From the NCBI GenBank assembly GCA_964526645.1, contig CAZGJN010000002.1, forward strand, positions 124,001 through 188,000: DNA of 64,000 nucleotides, in the 5' to 3' direction. Position numbers and translations under genes: made by a program. This stretch comes from JADJNW01 sp964526645. GTDB lineage: Bacteria; Bacteroidota; Bacteroidia; Chitinophagales; Saprospiraceae. The notes below the pieces were generated by a model. It did not search any database, had not been told where the DNA came from, and was given only the letters and a program-made list of their open reading frames with translations. Position 1 is the stretch's first letter; each line of letters begins with the position of its first letter. Shown here piece by piece: positions 36,165-45,389 of the stretch.

Positions 36165-36656
36165 TTACCAGCTTCTAATTTTAGCCTCAATGGCGGTAGT
36201 AGAATACCCTTCGATGTACGGCAAACTTTTCACGATTCCTTTATTTTGCAATACAATAGCTGAACCTACAATATCCTCCGGCTGCCAATCGCCTCCTTTT
36301 ACCAAAACATCCGGCACGATCAATTGTATCAGATCCAAGGGTGTATCCTGTTCAAAAACGACCACTGCGTCCACAAATTGCAAGGCAGCGAGCAGGTATT
36401 GGCGGGTTGTTTCGTCGTTGATGGGGCGATGATGTCCTTTCAAGCGACGTACAGAAGCTGCGGCATTCAGGCCAACCACCAATTTATCACCTAATTCTCT
36501 GGCTTGCGCCAAATAGTGGATGTGACCATAATGCAGTATATCGAAGCAACCATTGGTGAATACCACCCTTAATCCGGCAGCCTTCCAGGTAGCAATCGTT
36601 TGCTGAATTTGCTGCCAGCCTTGGATTTTTGAGCTTATTTTTTCAATCAGTTGCAT
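36165..36656 (-). CDS. rfaE2: D-glycero-beta-D-manno-heptose 1-phosphate adenylyltransferase
   Basis: 163 residues from the ATG at 36656; the open frame to 36749 runs back into the flippase gene. The nucleotidyltransferase motif FTNGCFDILHYGHIHYL contains the HxGH-type site. Further family blocks are VGLNAAASVRRLKG, RPINDETTRQYLLAAL and LVKGGDWQPEDIVG. It makes ADP-heptose for the LPS inner core. The kinase half (RfaE1) is absent here, so this is the monofunctional form. It sits between an LPS-type flippase-like membrane protein and nif3. Confidence 0.93.
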   Translation of the reverse strand: MQLIEKISSKIQGWQQIQQTIATWKAAGLRVVFTNGCFDILHYGHIHYLAQARELGDKLVVGLNAAASVRRLKGHHRPINDETTRQYLLAALQFVDAVVVFEQDTPLDLIQLIVPDVLVKGGDWQPEDIVGSAIVLQNKGIVKSLPYIEGYSTTAIEAKIRSW

Positions 36657-36664
36657 ATCGCTGT

Positions 36665-37735
36665 TTATGAAGTGCTGATTACCGGTTGATAGTTCCGATT
36701 GATATTTGGCAAAAGTAACAAGGATAAAATTCCCCACAAAATATTGCACCCCAACTGCACGGTGAAAAAAGATATGTTGGCAAATGAAAAGCCATCTTCT
36801 CCGCTAATGCCATAAAAGCCAAGTGCCAGTTGCGCCAGGAAGTGATAAGTTCCCATACCACCTGGCGAAGGGATCACCATCCCCCAAGCACCAAAGACGA
36901 AAACCGTCAGCGCTGCAATCATCGGAAGCCCTGCTGTAGGCGCAAATGCCAAAAAGCAGCAATAGGACATTAGGAAGAACATCAGCCAAATATTGATGCT
37001 ATGTAGCACAAATATCAAGGGCCGATCCAACCGACGAATTGTTTTAATACCTTCGGCAAAGCCTTTTGCAATTTGTATTATTTTTTGAAAGATCGGTATT
37101 TGCAGCAACCTTTTTCGAAACAACCAAACCATGGATAACCCTACCACGCCTGCTGCTACCAAAGCGAGCAACAAAGTCCCTTTGCCACCAAAGCGTTCAT
37201 TTAGATTGACGTGCTCATCCGCAAAAGTCCAAATGGTATTAAAATCCAGCACAAATGCTAGGGCAGTCAATGCCAAAATGCTAATTACATCCACAATTCG
37301 ATCTACTACTATGGTGCCTATCACTTTCTCAAGCGGAATGCGCTCATACCGCGCCATCGAGCCTGCCCGCACGATTTCGCCCATACGTGGAAGTCCCAGG
37401 TTGGCAAAATAGCCGATAATGATTGTCAAAAGGGCATTGATAAATTTTGGGCGATAGCCCATCGCTCCAAGCAGCATATTCCAGCGGATAGCGCGGCTGA
37501 TATTGCTGACAGCATAAGCCAAAAAAATCATTAAAATCCAAAAAGGATTGACGCTGCGAAAATCTGCCCAGACTTTGTCTAAAAGGCTACACTCCGCGGC
37601 GGGAATCTCCTTGAGGGCGCAATCTGCTTGAAAGGCATCATTTTGGCTTCGATACACCAAATATAGAATCACAACACCGATGCTCAAAAAAAGCAGAAAC
37701 TTGAAGAAATTGAGTAGCGATTTTTTCGAAATCAT
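36665..37735 (-). CDS. UPF0104/lysylphosphatidylglycerol synthase-like membrane protein (flippase-like)
   Basis: 356 residues with about eight hydrophobic segments. Typical blocks of the LPG_synthase_TM (UPF0104) family are SNISRAIRWNMLL, LPRMGEIVRAGSMARYE, GTIVVDRIVDVIS and a late IPSPGGMGTYHFLAQ. Members move or synthesise lipids at the inner membrane, but without the soluble aminoacyl-transferase domain this protein is best regarded as flippase-like with unknown cargo. It lies between panD and rfaE2 in a minus-strand run, in line with envelope assembly. Confidence 0.88.
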   Translation of the reverse strand: MISKKSLLNFFKFLLFLSIGVVILYLVYRSQNDAFQADCALKEIPAAECSLLDKVWADFRSVNPFWILMIFLAYAVSNISRAIRWNMLLGAMGYRPKFINALLTIIIGYFANLGLPRMGEIVRAGSMARYERIPLEKVIGTIVVDRIVDVISILALTALAFVLDFNTIWTFADEHVNLNERFGGKGTLLLALVAAGVVGLSMVWLFRKRLLQIPIFQKIIQIAKGFAEGIKTIRRLDRPLIFVLHSINIWLMFFLMSYCCFLAFAPTAGLPMIAALTVFVFGAWGMVIPSPGGMGTYHFLAQLALGFYGISGEDGFSFANISFFTVQLGCNILWGILSLLLLPNINRNYQPVISTS

Positions 37736-37819
37736 GCAAAATAAGGTTCAAAAGGTTTCAATTTTAATAGGCGAAGGCGTTGCGAGTTGCTTTTGAAAGT
37801 TGAAACCTTGAACGCCTAT

Positions 37820-38167
37820 TTATACAATCCTATTATTCTCATCTGGAAAAACAACGCTGGGCTTAAAGGTTTTGGCTTCTTCAAAATCCATCAAACCATA
37901 AGATATGACGATAATGGTGTCCCCCACTTGCACTTTGCGAGCAGCAGCGCCATTCAGGCAAATCACCCCCGAATGGCGTTCTCCTTTGATGATGTAGGTT
38001 TCAAAACGCTCGCCGTTGTTATTATTCACAATCTGCACCTTTTCACCTTCTATCAGATTGGCAGCATCCATGAGTGCTTCATCAATGGTGATGCTCCCGA
38101 TGTAATTGAGGTTGGCCTCCGTCACGGTGGCGCGATGTATTTTAGATTTAAACCGATGAATCAACAT
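37820..38167 (-). CDS. panD: Aspartate 1-decarboxylase (pyruvoyl enzyme)
   Basis: 115 residues. The self-processing site Gly24-Ser25 in YIGSITID yields the pyruvoyl group on the new alpha chain; KIHRATVTEANLNY precedes it, and CLNGAAARKVQVGDTIIVISY follows. It decarboxylates aspartate to beta-alanine for pantothenate and CoA. It lies 112 bases downstream of panC on the same strand, so both substrates of pantothenate assembly come from one locus. A TAATTTTG element just upstream could give it its own promoter. Confidence 0.96.
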   Translation of the reverse strand: MLIHRFKSKIHRATVTEANLNYIGSITIDEALMDAANLIEGEKVQIVNNNNGERFETYIIKGERHSGVICLNGAAARKVQVGDTIIVISYGLMDFEEAKTFKPSVVFPDENNRIV

Positions 38168-38195
38168 TGTAGAAAAATATAAAATTTGGTTTACA

Positions 38196-38203
38196 CAAAA
38201 TTA
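38196..38203 (-). promoter_or_regulatory. Candidate -7 element for panD
   Basis: Minus-strand TAATTTTG, about 29 bases before the panD ATG. No well-spaced -33 element is visible. Confidence 0.3.
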
Positions 38204-38279
38204 AAGACACGCACGGTCTGTTTTTATACTTGCAATGGATTAATAACAAAATTTTATTCTATTTGGTTGGCGATGATTT

Positions 38280-39158
38280 TTATTCGATTGAGGTGCCCAA
38301 TTCATTTTCTTCCAAAATCAAATTATCAATAAGCCTGACATCAGCAGCCCATACGGCAGTACAAATCACCGCTTTATTTGCCTCATTTAAACGCGCGAGT
38401 GCCTGCAAAGTTTCGCTATCTACGATCTGAAAATACTCTGGTTGAAGCCCAGCCTCTTGGAGCACTTGCATGGCCCATTGTTGAACATCCAGGGGCTTGT
38501 GTCCATTTTTTAAAAGCGCTTTTGCTTTTTTCAAGGTCTGATAAATAACTGGGGCCTTTTTGCGGTCATCAGGATGTAGCCTAACATTGCGAGAGCTAAG
38601 GGCTAAGCCGTCGGCTTCGCGTAAGGTAGGGTACATCACCAAGTGCACAGGAGAATGTAGCTGGCGGAGCAAGGCTTTCACAATCAATACCTGCTGGTAA
38701 TCCTTTTGCCCCATAAAAATTCGATCCGGTTGTATAATGTCCAACAATCTTTTAATCACCTGTGCCACGCCAGCAAAATGCCCAGGTCGGAAAGTACCTT
38801 CCATCACTTTATCGAGGTCGCCAAAGTCAAAATTGATACTTTCTGACAGATTTGTCGGATAAACTTCATTTACACCCGGCATAAAAAGAATATCCGTACC
38901 AACCGAAGCAAGCATTTGGATGTCTTTAGCGGGCGTTCGAGGATATTTTTCAAGATCGCTTGCATCGTTGAATTGAGTTGGGTTGACAAAAATGCTACAA
39001 AGGGTGTGGTCACAATCCATTGCAGCTTGGCGGCAAAGTGCCAAATGCCCGTCATGGAGTGCGCCCATTGTAGGAACAAAGCCGATGGAGCCGCCATGCC
39101 GTGCCCTCAAGGCAGTTAGATAATGGTGCAGCGAATCAATTTTTTTAAACAAAAACAT
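38280..39158 (-). CDS. panC: Pantothenate synthetase
   Basis: 292 residues from the ATG at 39158; the longer frame to 39185 adds nine residues. Motifs: GFVPTMGALHDGHLAL with the HxGH site, TQFNDASDLEKYPRT, FMGQKDYQQVLIVK, and ADGLALSSRNVRL (the KMSKS-like loop). It condenses pantoate and beta-alanine with ATP. It is divergent from the GT5-like gene and heads the minus-strand unit with panD. Confidence 0.96.
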   Translation of the reverse strand: MFLFKKIDSLHHYLTALRARHGGSIGFVPTMGALHDGHLALCRQAAMDCDHTLCSIFVNPTQFNDASDLEKYPRTPAKDIQMLASVGTDILFMPGVNEVYPTNLSESINFDFGDLDKVMEGTFRPGHFAGVAQVIKRLLDIIQPDRIFMGQKDYQQVLIVKALLRQLHSPVHLVMYPTLREADGLALSSRNVRLHPDDRKKAPVIYQTLKKAKALLKNGHKPLDVQQWAMQVLQEAGLQPEYFQIVDSETLQALARLNEANKAVICTAVWAADVRLIDNLILEENELGTSIE

Positions 39159-39264
39159 ACTGATGAGCAAATGGAGCGCTTGCAAAAAAGTGAAGCAAAT
39201 ATAGCTGTTTTTGTTAAGAGCGTATTAAGTTACTGGGAAATAAGGAAAAATAAAGCAAAATTCG

Positions 39265-39272
39265 TACCTTTG
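39265..39272 (+). promoter_or_regulatory. -7 element for the GT5-like gene
   Basis: TACCTTTG fits TAnnTTTG, followed by CAG. Start near 39279 gives a leader of about 60 bases before the ATG at 39341. No TTG is seen 17-23 bases upstream. Confidence 0.5.
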
Positions 39273-39340
39273 CAGTTCCGTTCATTGAGCCTTTGGCATC
39301 GTGACTAAATTTTTTTAAAACATTTATAGTAACCTCGCGT

Positions 39341-40159
39341 ATGAGCAAAAATAAAGTGCTGTTAGTAACGCAGGAAATGGATCCTTATACGGAACGCTCC
39401 GAGATGTCTGAAATCACCCGCAAACTCGCCCAGCATATCCAAGACAGTGGCATGGAGATCCGTGTGTTGATGCCGCGCTTTGGCACTATTAATGAGCGCC
39501 GCCACCGCCTGCACGAAGTGGTGCGGCTCTCGGGAATGAATATTATCGTTGATGACGATGACTTTCCCTTGATTATAAAAGTGGCTTCTTTGCCTGAAGC
39601 GCGCATGCAGGTATATTTCTTGGATAATGAAGATTTTTTCCGCCGGAAGACGATGTTTGAGGATGAAGCAGGGCATCCTTTCGAAGATAACGTAGATCGA
39701 ATGGTTTTTTTCTGCAAAGGTGTTGTTGAAACTGTAAAAAAGTTTGGCTGGTCGCCTGATATTGTGCACTGCCATGGCTGGATGACGAGCCTGATACCAC
39801 TTTATCTGAAAACCGCTTACAAATTGGACCCACTTTTCCAGCATTCAAAAGTGGTTTACTCGGTTTACAATGATACTTTGGAAAAATCGCTGACGGACAC
39901 TTTTCTTGCGAAAGCCAGTATTAACAATATCACTTCCGATGATTTGCACGCTTATCAAAATGGAAGTGGTGTGACCCTGCACCAGGGTGCCATTGCTTAT
40001 TCAGATGCCATTATCAGGGGCAGTTCGTTTTTGGGTGAAACAGCCGAAAACGCCCTCCAGCAGTTTGGCAAACCAGTACTGGACTTCCAGCAAGAGGGAA
40101 TACCCAGTGCTTATACAAATTTTTATCAATCAATATTGACAGAGAAAGTTCCTGAATAA
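39341..40159 (+). CDS. Glycogen/starch synthase-like protein, GT5 N-terminal domain only
   Basis: 272 residues, about half of a full glycogen synthase. It matches the GT5 N-terminal Rossmann domain: KVLLVTQEMDPY at the start, MEIRVLMPRFGTI, VYFLDNEDFF, and PDIVHCHGWMTSL. The second (GT1) domain with the catalytic E-x7-E is missing. The ADP-glucose-binding KxGGL motif near residue 20 is replaced by RSEMSE. Such short forms next to panC are typical of Bacteroidota. It is unlikely to be a standard glycogen synthase; a binding or regulatory role is inferred. Confidence 0.82.
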   Translation: MSKNKVLLVTQEMDPYTERSEMSEITRKLAQHIQDSGMEIRVLMPRFGTINERRHRLHEVVRLSGMNIIVDDDDFPLIIKVASLPEARMQVYFLDNEDFFRRKTMFEDEAGHPFEDNVDRMVFFCKGVVETVKKFGWSPDIVHCHGWMTSLIPLYLKTAYKLDPLFQHSKVVYSVYNDTLEKSLTDTFLAKASINNITSDDLHAYQNGSGVTLHQGAIAYSDAIIRGSSFLGETAENALQQFGKPVLDFQQEGIPSAYTNFYQSILTEKVPE

Positions 40160-40307
40160 TAATTTGACAACATTGCAGTTCTTGCTTAAATTGCGAGACC
40201 ATTCAGCAGCAGAGTCAACCAAGGCAGATTCTGCGCTGTTTTGCCTCTCCTTTTTATTTAATATTCTCAACAAACAAACACAAAATAACTACAAAACAAC
40301 AACTAGC

Positions 40308-41672
40308 ATGAAGCAGCTTGTTTGGTTTTTCTATGCGCTTTTCTTAACGGTGCTTTTGATCTGGTCCTGTACAGACCCTACTACCATTGGCATTGACCTT
40401 CTGGATGATGACCAGGCGGAGATTGGCTTTACGGATACGCTTTCACTAAAGGCGACCATCTTGGCCGGGGACACTACCTTGACTTATTTTCCTGTAGCTA
40501 CTTCCAGCCAGGCTTTTACAAGCTATTTGTTTGGCGATTTTGAAGACCCCATTTTTGGCAATGCGATTTCCAGTATTTATGCGCACGCCACGCCGATTGT
40601 TCTGAAACCGGATGTCACCAATACGGTGATTGATTCGGTGGTACTGGTTTTGCCTTACGATACGGTTGCTACTTATGGCAATCTGGACGAAACCTACGGC
40701 TTATCTGTTTATCGGGTCACAGAGGCCATTAATGATGATACCACCTACTACTCGAACGCTTCTTTTCAAACAAACAATACACCCCTCGGCAGCATTGAAT
40801 TCAAACCTGATCTCAAAGATAAAAGAGTGCTTGATTATACCGCCGGTACGGATACCCTTACCTTCAAGCAGCTTCGCGTGCCGCTTTCCAATTCCTTTGG
40901 TACAGAATTATTCCAATTAGATACCAGTTTTTATAGAACAGACAGCTTGTTTCTTTCCTATTTGAATGGGATTCATATCGTGCCTACCAGAAAAACGAAG
41001 GGCATGCTGAGCTTTAACTTACTCAGAAGTGTGGATGGGCTACGCCGAGGTGGGATTTATGTTTATTACCGAAAAGATACCACCCGCTTGCAGATGCAGT
41101 TGGAGTTTGATCCCTTTCGGGCAAGGGTGATGTCCTTCCAACACGATTATAACAATGCTCCTGTCGAACAATTTATCAGCAAGCAATCGGGAGACAGCCT
41201 TATTTTTGTGCAAGGCATGGGCGGGACAAAAGTGCGGCTGGAAATACCCAATGCCCAGGGACTGAAAGGTTTAGTGATAAACAAAGCGGAACTGGAATTG
41301 CGTATTGCTTCTCTGCCAGAAGATAATAGCACCTTGTACAAACCCATAAATCAACTACTGCTGCTGGCACCTAATACAAATGGCGACTTCGTCGTAATTG
41401 ATGATATCTCGCTGATTACAAATCGGGGTGGCAATAGCCAAACGTTGATTGATCTGTACGGAGGCGTACCTTTAGATGGCAAGCCAGGAGAGCCTGATTT
41501 GTATCGAATTAATATGACCGCTCATTTTCAGGATGTGATAGATGGTTTGAAGAGCAATATGCTGGAATTGAGCCTTTTCAATCGGTCGGAACGGGCTTCC
41601 AGAGTAGCCCTTTTTGGAACAAAACAACCACAATATTCTATCAAATTAAAAATTGCATACACAAAATTATAA
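40308..41672 (+). CDS. DUF4270 family lipoprotein
   Basis: 454 residues from the ATG at 40308, chosen because it opens a lipoprotein signal (hydrophobic run ending IWSC, Cys21) where the longer frame to 40164 does not. The mature protein starts TDPTTIGIDLLDDD and has the beta-rich, Thr/Asp-rich layout of DUF4270, for example YTAGTDTLTFKQLRVPL and FDPFRARVMSFQHDY. Function of the family is unknown; it is conserved in Bacteroidota between the GT5-like gene and glmS, as here. Confidence 0.87.
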   Translation: MKQLVWFFYALFLTVLLIWSCTDPTTIGIDLLDDDQAEIGFTDTLSLKATILAGDTTLTYFPVATSSQAFTSYLFGDFEDPIFGNAISSIYAHATPIVLKPDVTNTVIDSVVLVLPYDTVATYGNLDETYGLSVYRVTEAINDDTTYYSNASFQTNNTPLGSIEFKPDLKDKRVLDYTAGTDTLTFKQLRVPLSNSFGTELFQLDTSFYRTDSLFLSYLNGIHIVPTRKTKGMLSFNLLRSVDGLRRGGIYVYYRKDTTRLQMQLEFDPFRARVMSFQHDYNNAPVEQFISKQSGDSLIFVQGMGGTKVRLEIPNAQGLKGLVINKAELELRIASLPEDNSTLYKPINQLLLLAPNTNGDFVVIDDISLITNRGGNSQTLIDLYGGVPLDGKPGEPDLYRINMTAHFQDVIDGLKSNMLELSLFNRSERASRVALFGTKQPQYSIKLKIAYTKL

Positions 41673-41711
41673 CACCCCTTATTTTCTAACACTGAAAAAA
41701 GCAAGTAGCTT

Positions 41712-43553
41712 ATGTGTGGAATAGTAGCTTATGTCGGCCCGCAGGAGGCCTACCCGATTTTGCTAAAAGGTTTGCAAAGGCTGGAATACCGAGGCTATGA
41801 CAGCGCAGGTATGGCAATTTTGAATGGCGAATTAAATGTATTCAAGAAAAAAGGAAAGGTGCAGGACTTAGCTGATTTTGCAATCAATTTTCCTAAAAGC
41901 GGCACTATCGGCATCGGGCATACCCGCTGGGCAACCCACGGTGTACCGGATGACGTTAACGCGCACCCACATCTCTCTGGCAACCACCGAATTGTGCTAG
42001 TTCACAATGGTATTATCGAAAACTACGACCTACTGAAAAAGGCATTGCTAAAGGAAGGCCATCATTTTGTTAGTGAAACGGATACCGAAGTCCTGGTTCA
42101 TTTGATTGAGGAAATTCAAACCAGGGATAAACTCCCTATCGAAGAGGCCGTGCGCATCGCGCTCACGCGCGTGGTAGGTGCTTATGCTATTGTGGTGATG
42201 GACAAAGAAGACCCAAACAAATTGGTAGCGGCAAGAAAAGCCAGCCCGTTGGTGATTGGCATTGGAAAGCACGAATATTTTCTGGCTTCTGATCCAACGC
42301 CTATCGTAGAGCATACCAAAAAGGTGGTCTATCTCAATGATGAAGAATTGGCGGTCATTAATCGAAATAGCGGCTGGCACGTCAAAAAAATAAAAAGTAA
42401 TGAAATCCAAACGCCCTTTATTCATGAGTTGGACATGGAAATAGAAGCCCTTGAAAAAGGTGGCTATGATTATTTTATGCTGAAAGAAATTCACGAACAG
42501 CCTATCACCATTGCAGAAAGCATGCGCGGTAGGATGAATCTCGAAGAAAATTGGGTGCGCCTGGGTGGTTTGGAAGAGGAGTATGAACGAATTGCCGCCG
42601 CAAAACGTTTTGTTATAGCAGCTTGTGGTACTTCCTGGCATGCTGGCTTGATTGGAGAATACCTGATTGAAGACCTGGCGCGAATTCCGGTTGAAGTAGA
42701 ATACGCCTCAGAGTTTCGCTATCGGAATCCGATCATTACAAAGGAAGATGTCGTGCTTGCCATTTCTCAGTCTGGCGAAACCGCCGACACGCTTGCCGCA
42801 GTAGAGCTGGCAAAAGAGTATGGTGCTTATGTTTATGGGATCGTGAATGTGGTGGGGTCTTCCATCGCGCGCGCTACGCATGCAGGATCGTACATACATG
42901 CAGGGCCCGAAATTGGCGTGGCTTCTACCAAAGCCTTTACGGGGCAAGTCACGCTGCTTACCTTGCTTGCTTTGCACCTGGCACGCAAACGCGGTACGAT
43001 TTCTGACACTTACTTTCAAAAATTACTGCACGAATTAAGCCAAGTGCCTGATAAAGTGAAAAAAGTACTGGAAAAAAACACACAAATACAGTACATTGCA
43101 AGCGAAATTAAAGATAAGCACAATGCCCTTTACCTGGGCAGGGGTTATAACTTTCCGGTTGCCTTAGAGGGTGCCCTGAAATTAAAGGAAATTTCATATA
43201 TTCATGCGGAAGGCTACCCTGCTGCTGAAATGAAACATGGTCCAATCGCATTGATTGATGAACAAATGCCGGTAATCGTCATTGCTACTAATAAAAGTGC
43301 TTATGATAAAATCCAAAGCAATATCCAGGAAGTAAAAGCACGCAACGGTATTGTAATAGCAATCGTAACAGAAGGCGATCAAGTGATTAGTAAAATTGCC
43401 GATCACACCATCGAAATTCCAGAAACGGAAGAGCCGCTCACCCCTTTATTGTCGGTGATACCACTGCAATTATTGTCTTATCATATCGCTGTCATGCGAA
43501 ATTGTAATGTAGATCAGCCTCGCAATCTGGCAAAATCCGTTACAGTGGAGTAG
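41712..43553 (+). CDS. glmS: Glutamine-fructose-6-phosphate aminotransferase (isomerizing)
   Basis: 613 residues, full length. Catalytic Cys2 of the glutaminase domain (MCGIVAYVG), GHTRWATHG, then GNHRIVLVHNGIIENY. Two SIS domains follow, with ACGTSWHAGLIGEYL, SQSGETADTLAAV and the final NLAKSVTVE. It makes glucosamine-6-phosphate, the first step to UDP-GlcNAc for peptidoglycan and lipid A. It is placed in the same run as lpxD. No glmS ribozyme-like element is apparent in the 39 bases upstream. Confidence 0.98.
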   Translation: MCGIVAYVGPQEAYPILLKGLQRLEYRGYDSAGMAILNGELNVFKKKGKVQDLADFAINFPKSGTIGIGHTRWATHGVPDDVNAHPHLSGNHRIVLVHNGIIENYDLLKKALLKEGHHFVSETDTEVLVHLIEEIQTRDKLPIEEAVRIALTRVVGAYAIVVMDKEDPNKLVAARKASPLVIGIGKHEYFLASDPTPIVEHTKKVVYLNDEELAVINRNSGWHVKKIKSNEIQTPFIHELDMEIEALEKGGYDYFMLKEIHEQPITIAESMRGRMNLEENWVRLGGLEEEYERIAAAKRFVIAACGTSWHAGLIGEYLIEDLARIPVEVEYASEFRYRNPIITKEDVVLAISQSGETADTLAAVELAKEYGAYVYGIVNVVGSSIARATHAGSYIHAGPEIGVASTKAFTGQVTLLTLLALHLARKRGTISDTYFQKLLHELSQVPDKVKKVLEKNTQIQYIASEIKDKHNALYLGRGYNFPVALEGALKLKEISYIHAEGYPAAEMKHGPIALIDEQMPVIVIATNKSAYDKIQSNIQEVKARNGIVIAIVTEGDQVISKIADHTIEIPETEEPLTPLLSVIPLQLLSYHIAVMRNCNVDQPRNLAKSVTVE

Positions 43554-43592
43554 AAGCAGGTTTTTATAAAATGCTGAATTGAACAAAGATAT

Positions 43593-44366
43593 ATGCAAAA
43601 ATTATTTTTGGAGTACAACTCCCAACGAGACGATCTGGTGATACCCGAATATGGCAGGCATGTTCAAAAATTAATCGAATACGCCAAAACCATTGAAGAT
43701 ATTGACCAACAAAAAGCTTTTATAGAAGAGGTGGTAAATCTTATGATGCAAATCCACCCGCAGAGCCGTAATGTAGAAGATTATCGCGAAAAACTCTGGA
43801 AGCACGTTTATCGGATTGCACACTATGAGCTGAAAGCGCCTCCGCCAAGTGGCAACACACCAAGCCCAGAAGAAGCGGTGAAAAAACCTGAAAAAGTTGC
43901 CTACCCTATTACGGAGGCAAGATTCAGGCATTACGGCAATAATGTCCAGCGATTGATCCAAAAAGCACTTTCGATGGAACCCGGCTCCAAGCGCGATGGC
44001 TTTGTGGCGGTCATTGGTTCTTACATGAAACTGGCTTACAAAACCTGGAATAAGGAACATTATGTAAGCGATGATATCATCAAAGCGGATTTGGATACGC
44101 TCTCCGAAGGTCAATTGATCCTGCACGAGGATGCCTCTTTTGATAACCTGGCTGCTGCCCGCCGCAAAAAACAACAGCAGTACCAGCAAAATAGAGACCG
44201 CGATCGGGATGGACGTGATCGGGATCGGGATAGAGACCGCGACAGGGACAGAGATCGTGATAGAAGCAATGGAAATGGCGGTGGGTATAATAGAAGTAAT
44301 CGCAATAACAGAGACCGCGACAGGGATCGAGACCGCGATCGGGGTAATTTCCGCAAAAAGAAATAG
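43593..44366 (+). CDS. DUF4290 protein with Arg-Asp repeat tail
   Basis: 257 residues. The N-terminal part (about 1-190) fits DUF4290: LEYNSQRDDLVIPEYGRHVQ, VNLMMQIHPQSRNVEDYR and KDGFVAVIGSYMKLAY-like helices. From about residue 195 the sequence turns into Gln-rich and then long alternating Arg-Asp stretches split by a Gly/Asn-rich loop, ending FRKKK. The tail is encoded by hexamer-like repeats (44190-44350). Arg-Asp tails are seen in RNA-binding proteins, so nucleic-acid binding is plausible. It sits between glmS and lpxD. Confidence 0.87.
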   Translation: MQKLFLEYNSQRDDLVIPEYGRHVQKLIEYAKTIEDIDQQKAFIEEVVNLMMQIHPQSRNVEDYREKLWKHVYRIAHYELKAPPPSGNTPSPEEAVKKPEKVAYPITEARFRHYGNNVQRLIQKALSMEPGSKRDGFVAVIGSYMKLAYKTWNKEHYVSDDIIKADLDTLSEGQLILHEDASFDNLAAARRKKQQQYQQNRDRDRDGRDRDRDRDRDRDRDRDRSNGNGGGYNRSNRNNRDRDRDRDRDRGNFRKKK

Positions 44367-44453
44367 CTATCAATTTTTATTGCCTTACAATTGGAGTGAG
44401 AACGATAGCTGCGTTTTCATTCCAATTTTTTATTTTTCACCCAAAATTATGCA

Positions 44454-45389
44454 ATGAAATTTCCGAAGCCGATACCGATCAAGGAGGTCGCCGCTCAAAT
44501 TGATGCTCAAATCATAGGGGATGACTCCCTGCTCGCCACAGGAATCAACGAGATCCATCAGGTGCAAAAAGGAGACATTACTTTTGTGGATGTGCCCAAG
44601 TATTACGAAAAATCTCTCAATTCTCCTGCCAGCATTATCATCATTAATCAAAAAACGAAATGCCCAAAAGGGAAAGCCCTTCTTTTGTGCCAAAATCCTT
44701 TTGAAGCTTACAACAGTATCGTTTGGGAGTACCGCCCTTTTCAGCCGCTCAAAACCACTATTAGCGACAGTGCTGTGATTCATCCAAGCTCGGTCATAGA
44801 ACCCGGAGCGATTATTGGTCACCATGTACATATTGGCAAAGACTGCTACATCCAGTCGAATGTCGTTATAGCGGAGCATACCCTTATTGGCGATAAGGTG
44901 ATAATTCACGCGGGTGCCATCATCGGGACGGATGCTTTTTATTTCAAAAAAGACACTACGGGCTATCATCGCTGGCGCTCTGGCGGGCGAGTGATTCTGG
45001 AGGATGCGGTGGAAATTGGCGCGGGTTGTACGATTAACAAAGGTGTTTCGGGGGATACGATCATTGGAGAAGGAACAAAACTCGACTCGCAGATTCATAT
45101 CGGGCACGATGTGGTAGTAGGCAAACGCTGCCTTTTCGCTGCTCAGGTAGGAATTGGCGGAAATACGATCATCGGCGATGAAGTGGTACTGTACGGGCAA
45201 GTCGGGATTGCTCAAAATTTAAAAATTGGCGATAAAGCTGTTGTGTTGGCAAAATCTGGTGTTTCAAAAGACCTGGAAGCGGGCAAAGCCTATTTTGGTT
45301 ATCCTGCCGGCGAGGCACGGGTCACTTACAGGGAGTTGGCAGCGCTGCGACATTTGCCGGCGTTCTTTGCCCAGTATTACGAAAAGTAA
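44454..45389 (+). CDS. lpxD: UDP-3-O-acylglucosamine N-acyltransferase LpxD
   Basis: 311 residues. A short N-terminal uridine-binding-type domain (about 1-95, ending GKALLLCQNPFEAYNSI) is followed by a left-handed parallel beta helix of hexapeptide repeats (about 100-290) and a helical tail. The conserved His region reads DSQIHIGHDV. GTDAFYF and GRVILEDAVEIGAGCTI replace the usual GSDGFGF and nearby motifs, so it may be a divergent paralogue. LpxD adds the N-linked acyl chain in lipid A synthesis. UDP-GlcNAc supply by glmS is encoded just upstream. Confidence 0.85.
   Translation: MKFPKPIPIKEVAAQIDAQIIGDDSLLATGINEIHQVQKGDITFVDVPKYYEKSLNSPASIIIINQKTKCPKGKALLLCQNPFEAYNSIVWEYRPFQPLKTTISDSAVIHPSSVIEPGAIIGHHVHIGKDCYIQSNVVIAEHTLIGDKVIIHAGAIIGTDAFYFKKDTTGYHRWRSGGRVILEDAVEIGAGCTINKGVSGDTIIGEGTKLDSQIHIGHDVVVGKRCLFAAQVGIGGNTIIGDEVVLYGQVGIAQNLKIGDKAVVLAKSGVSKDLEAGKAYFGYPAGEARVTYRELAALRHLPAFFAQYYEK

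Noticed and set aside
44190..44350. Repetitive DNA that at first looks like a tandem array or CRISPR
   Set aside because: It is the in-frame coding sequence of the Arg-Asp tail; there are no equal repeats with unique spacers.
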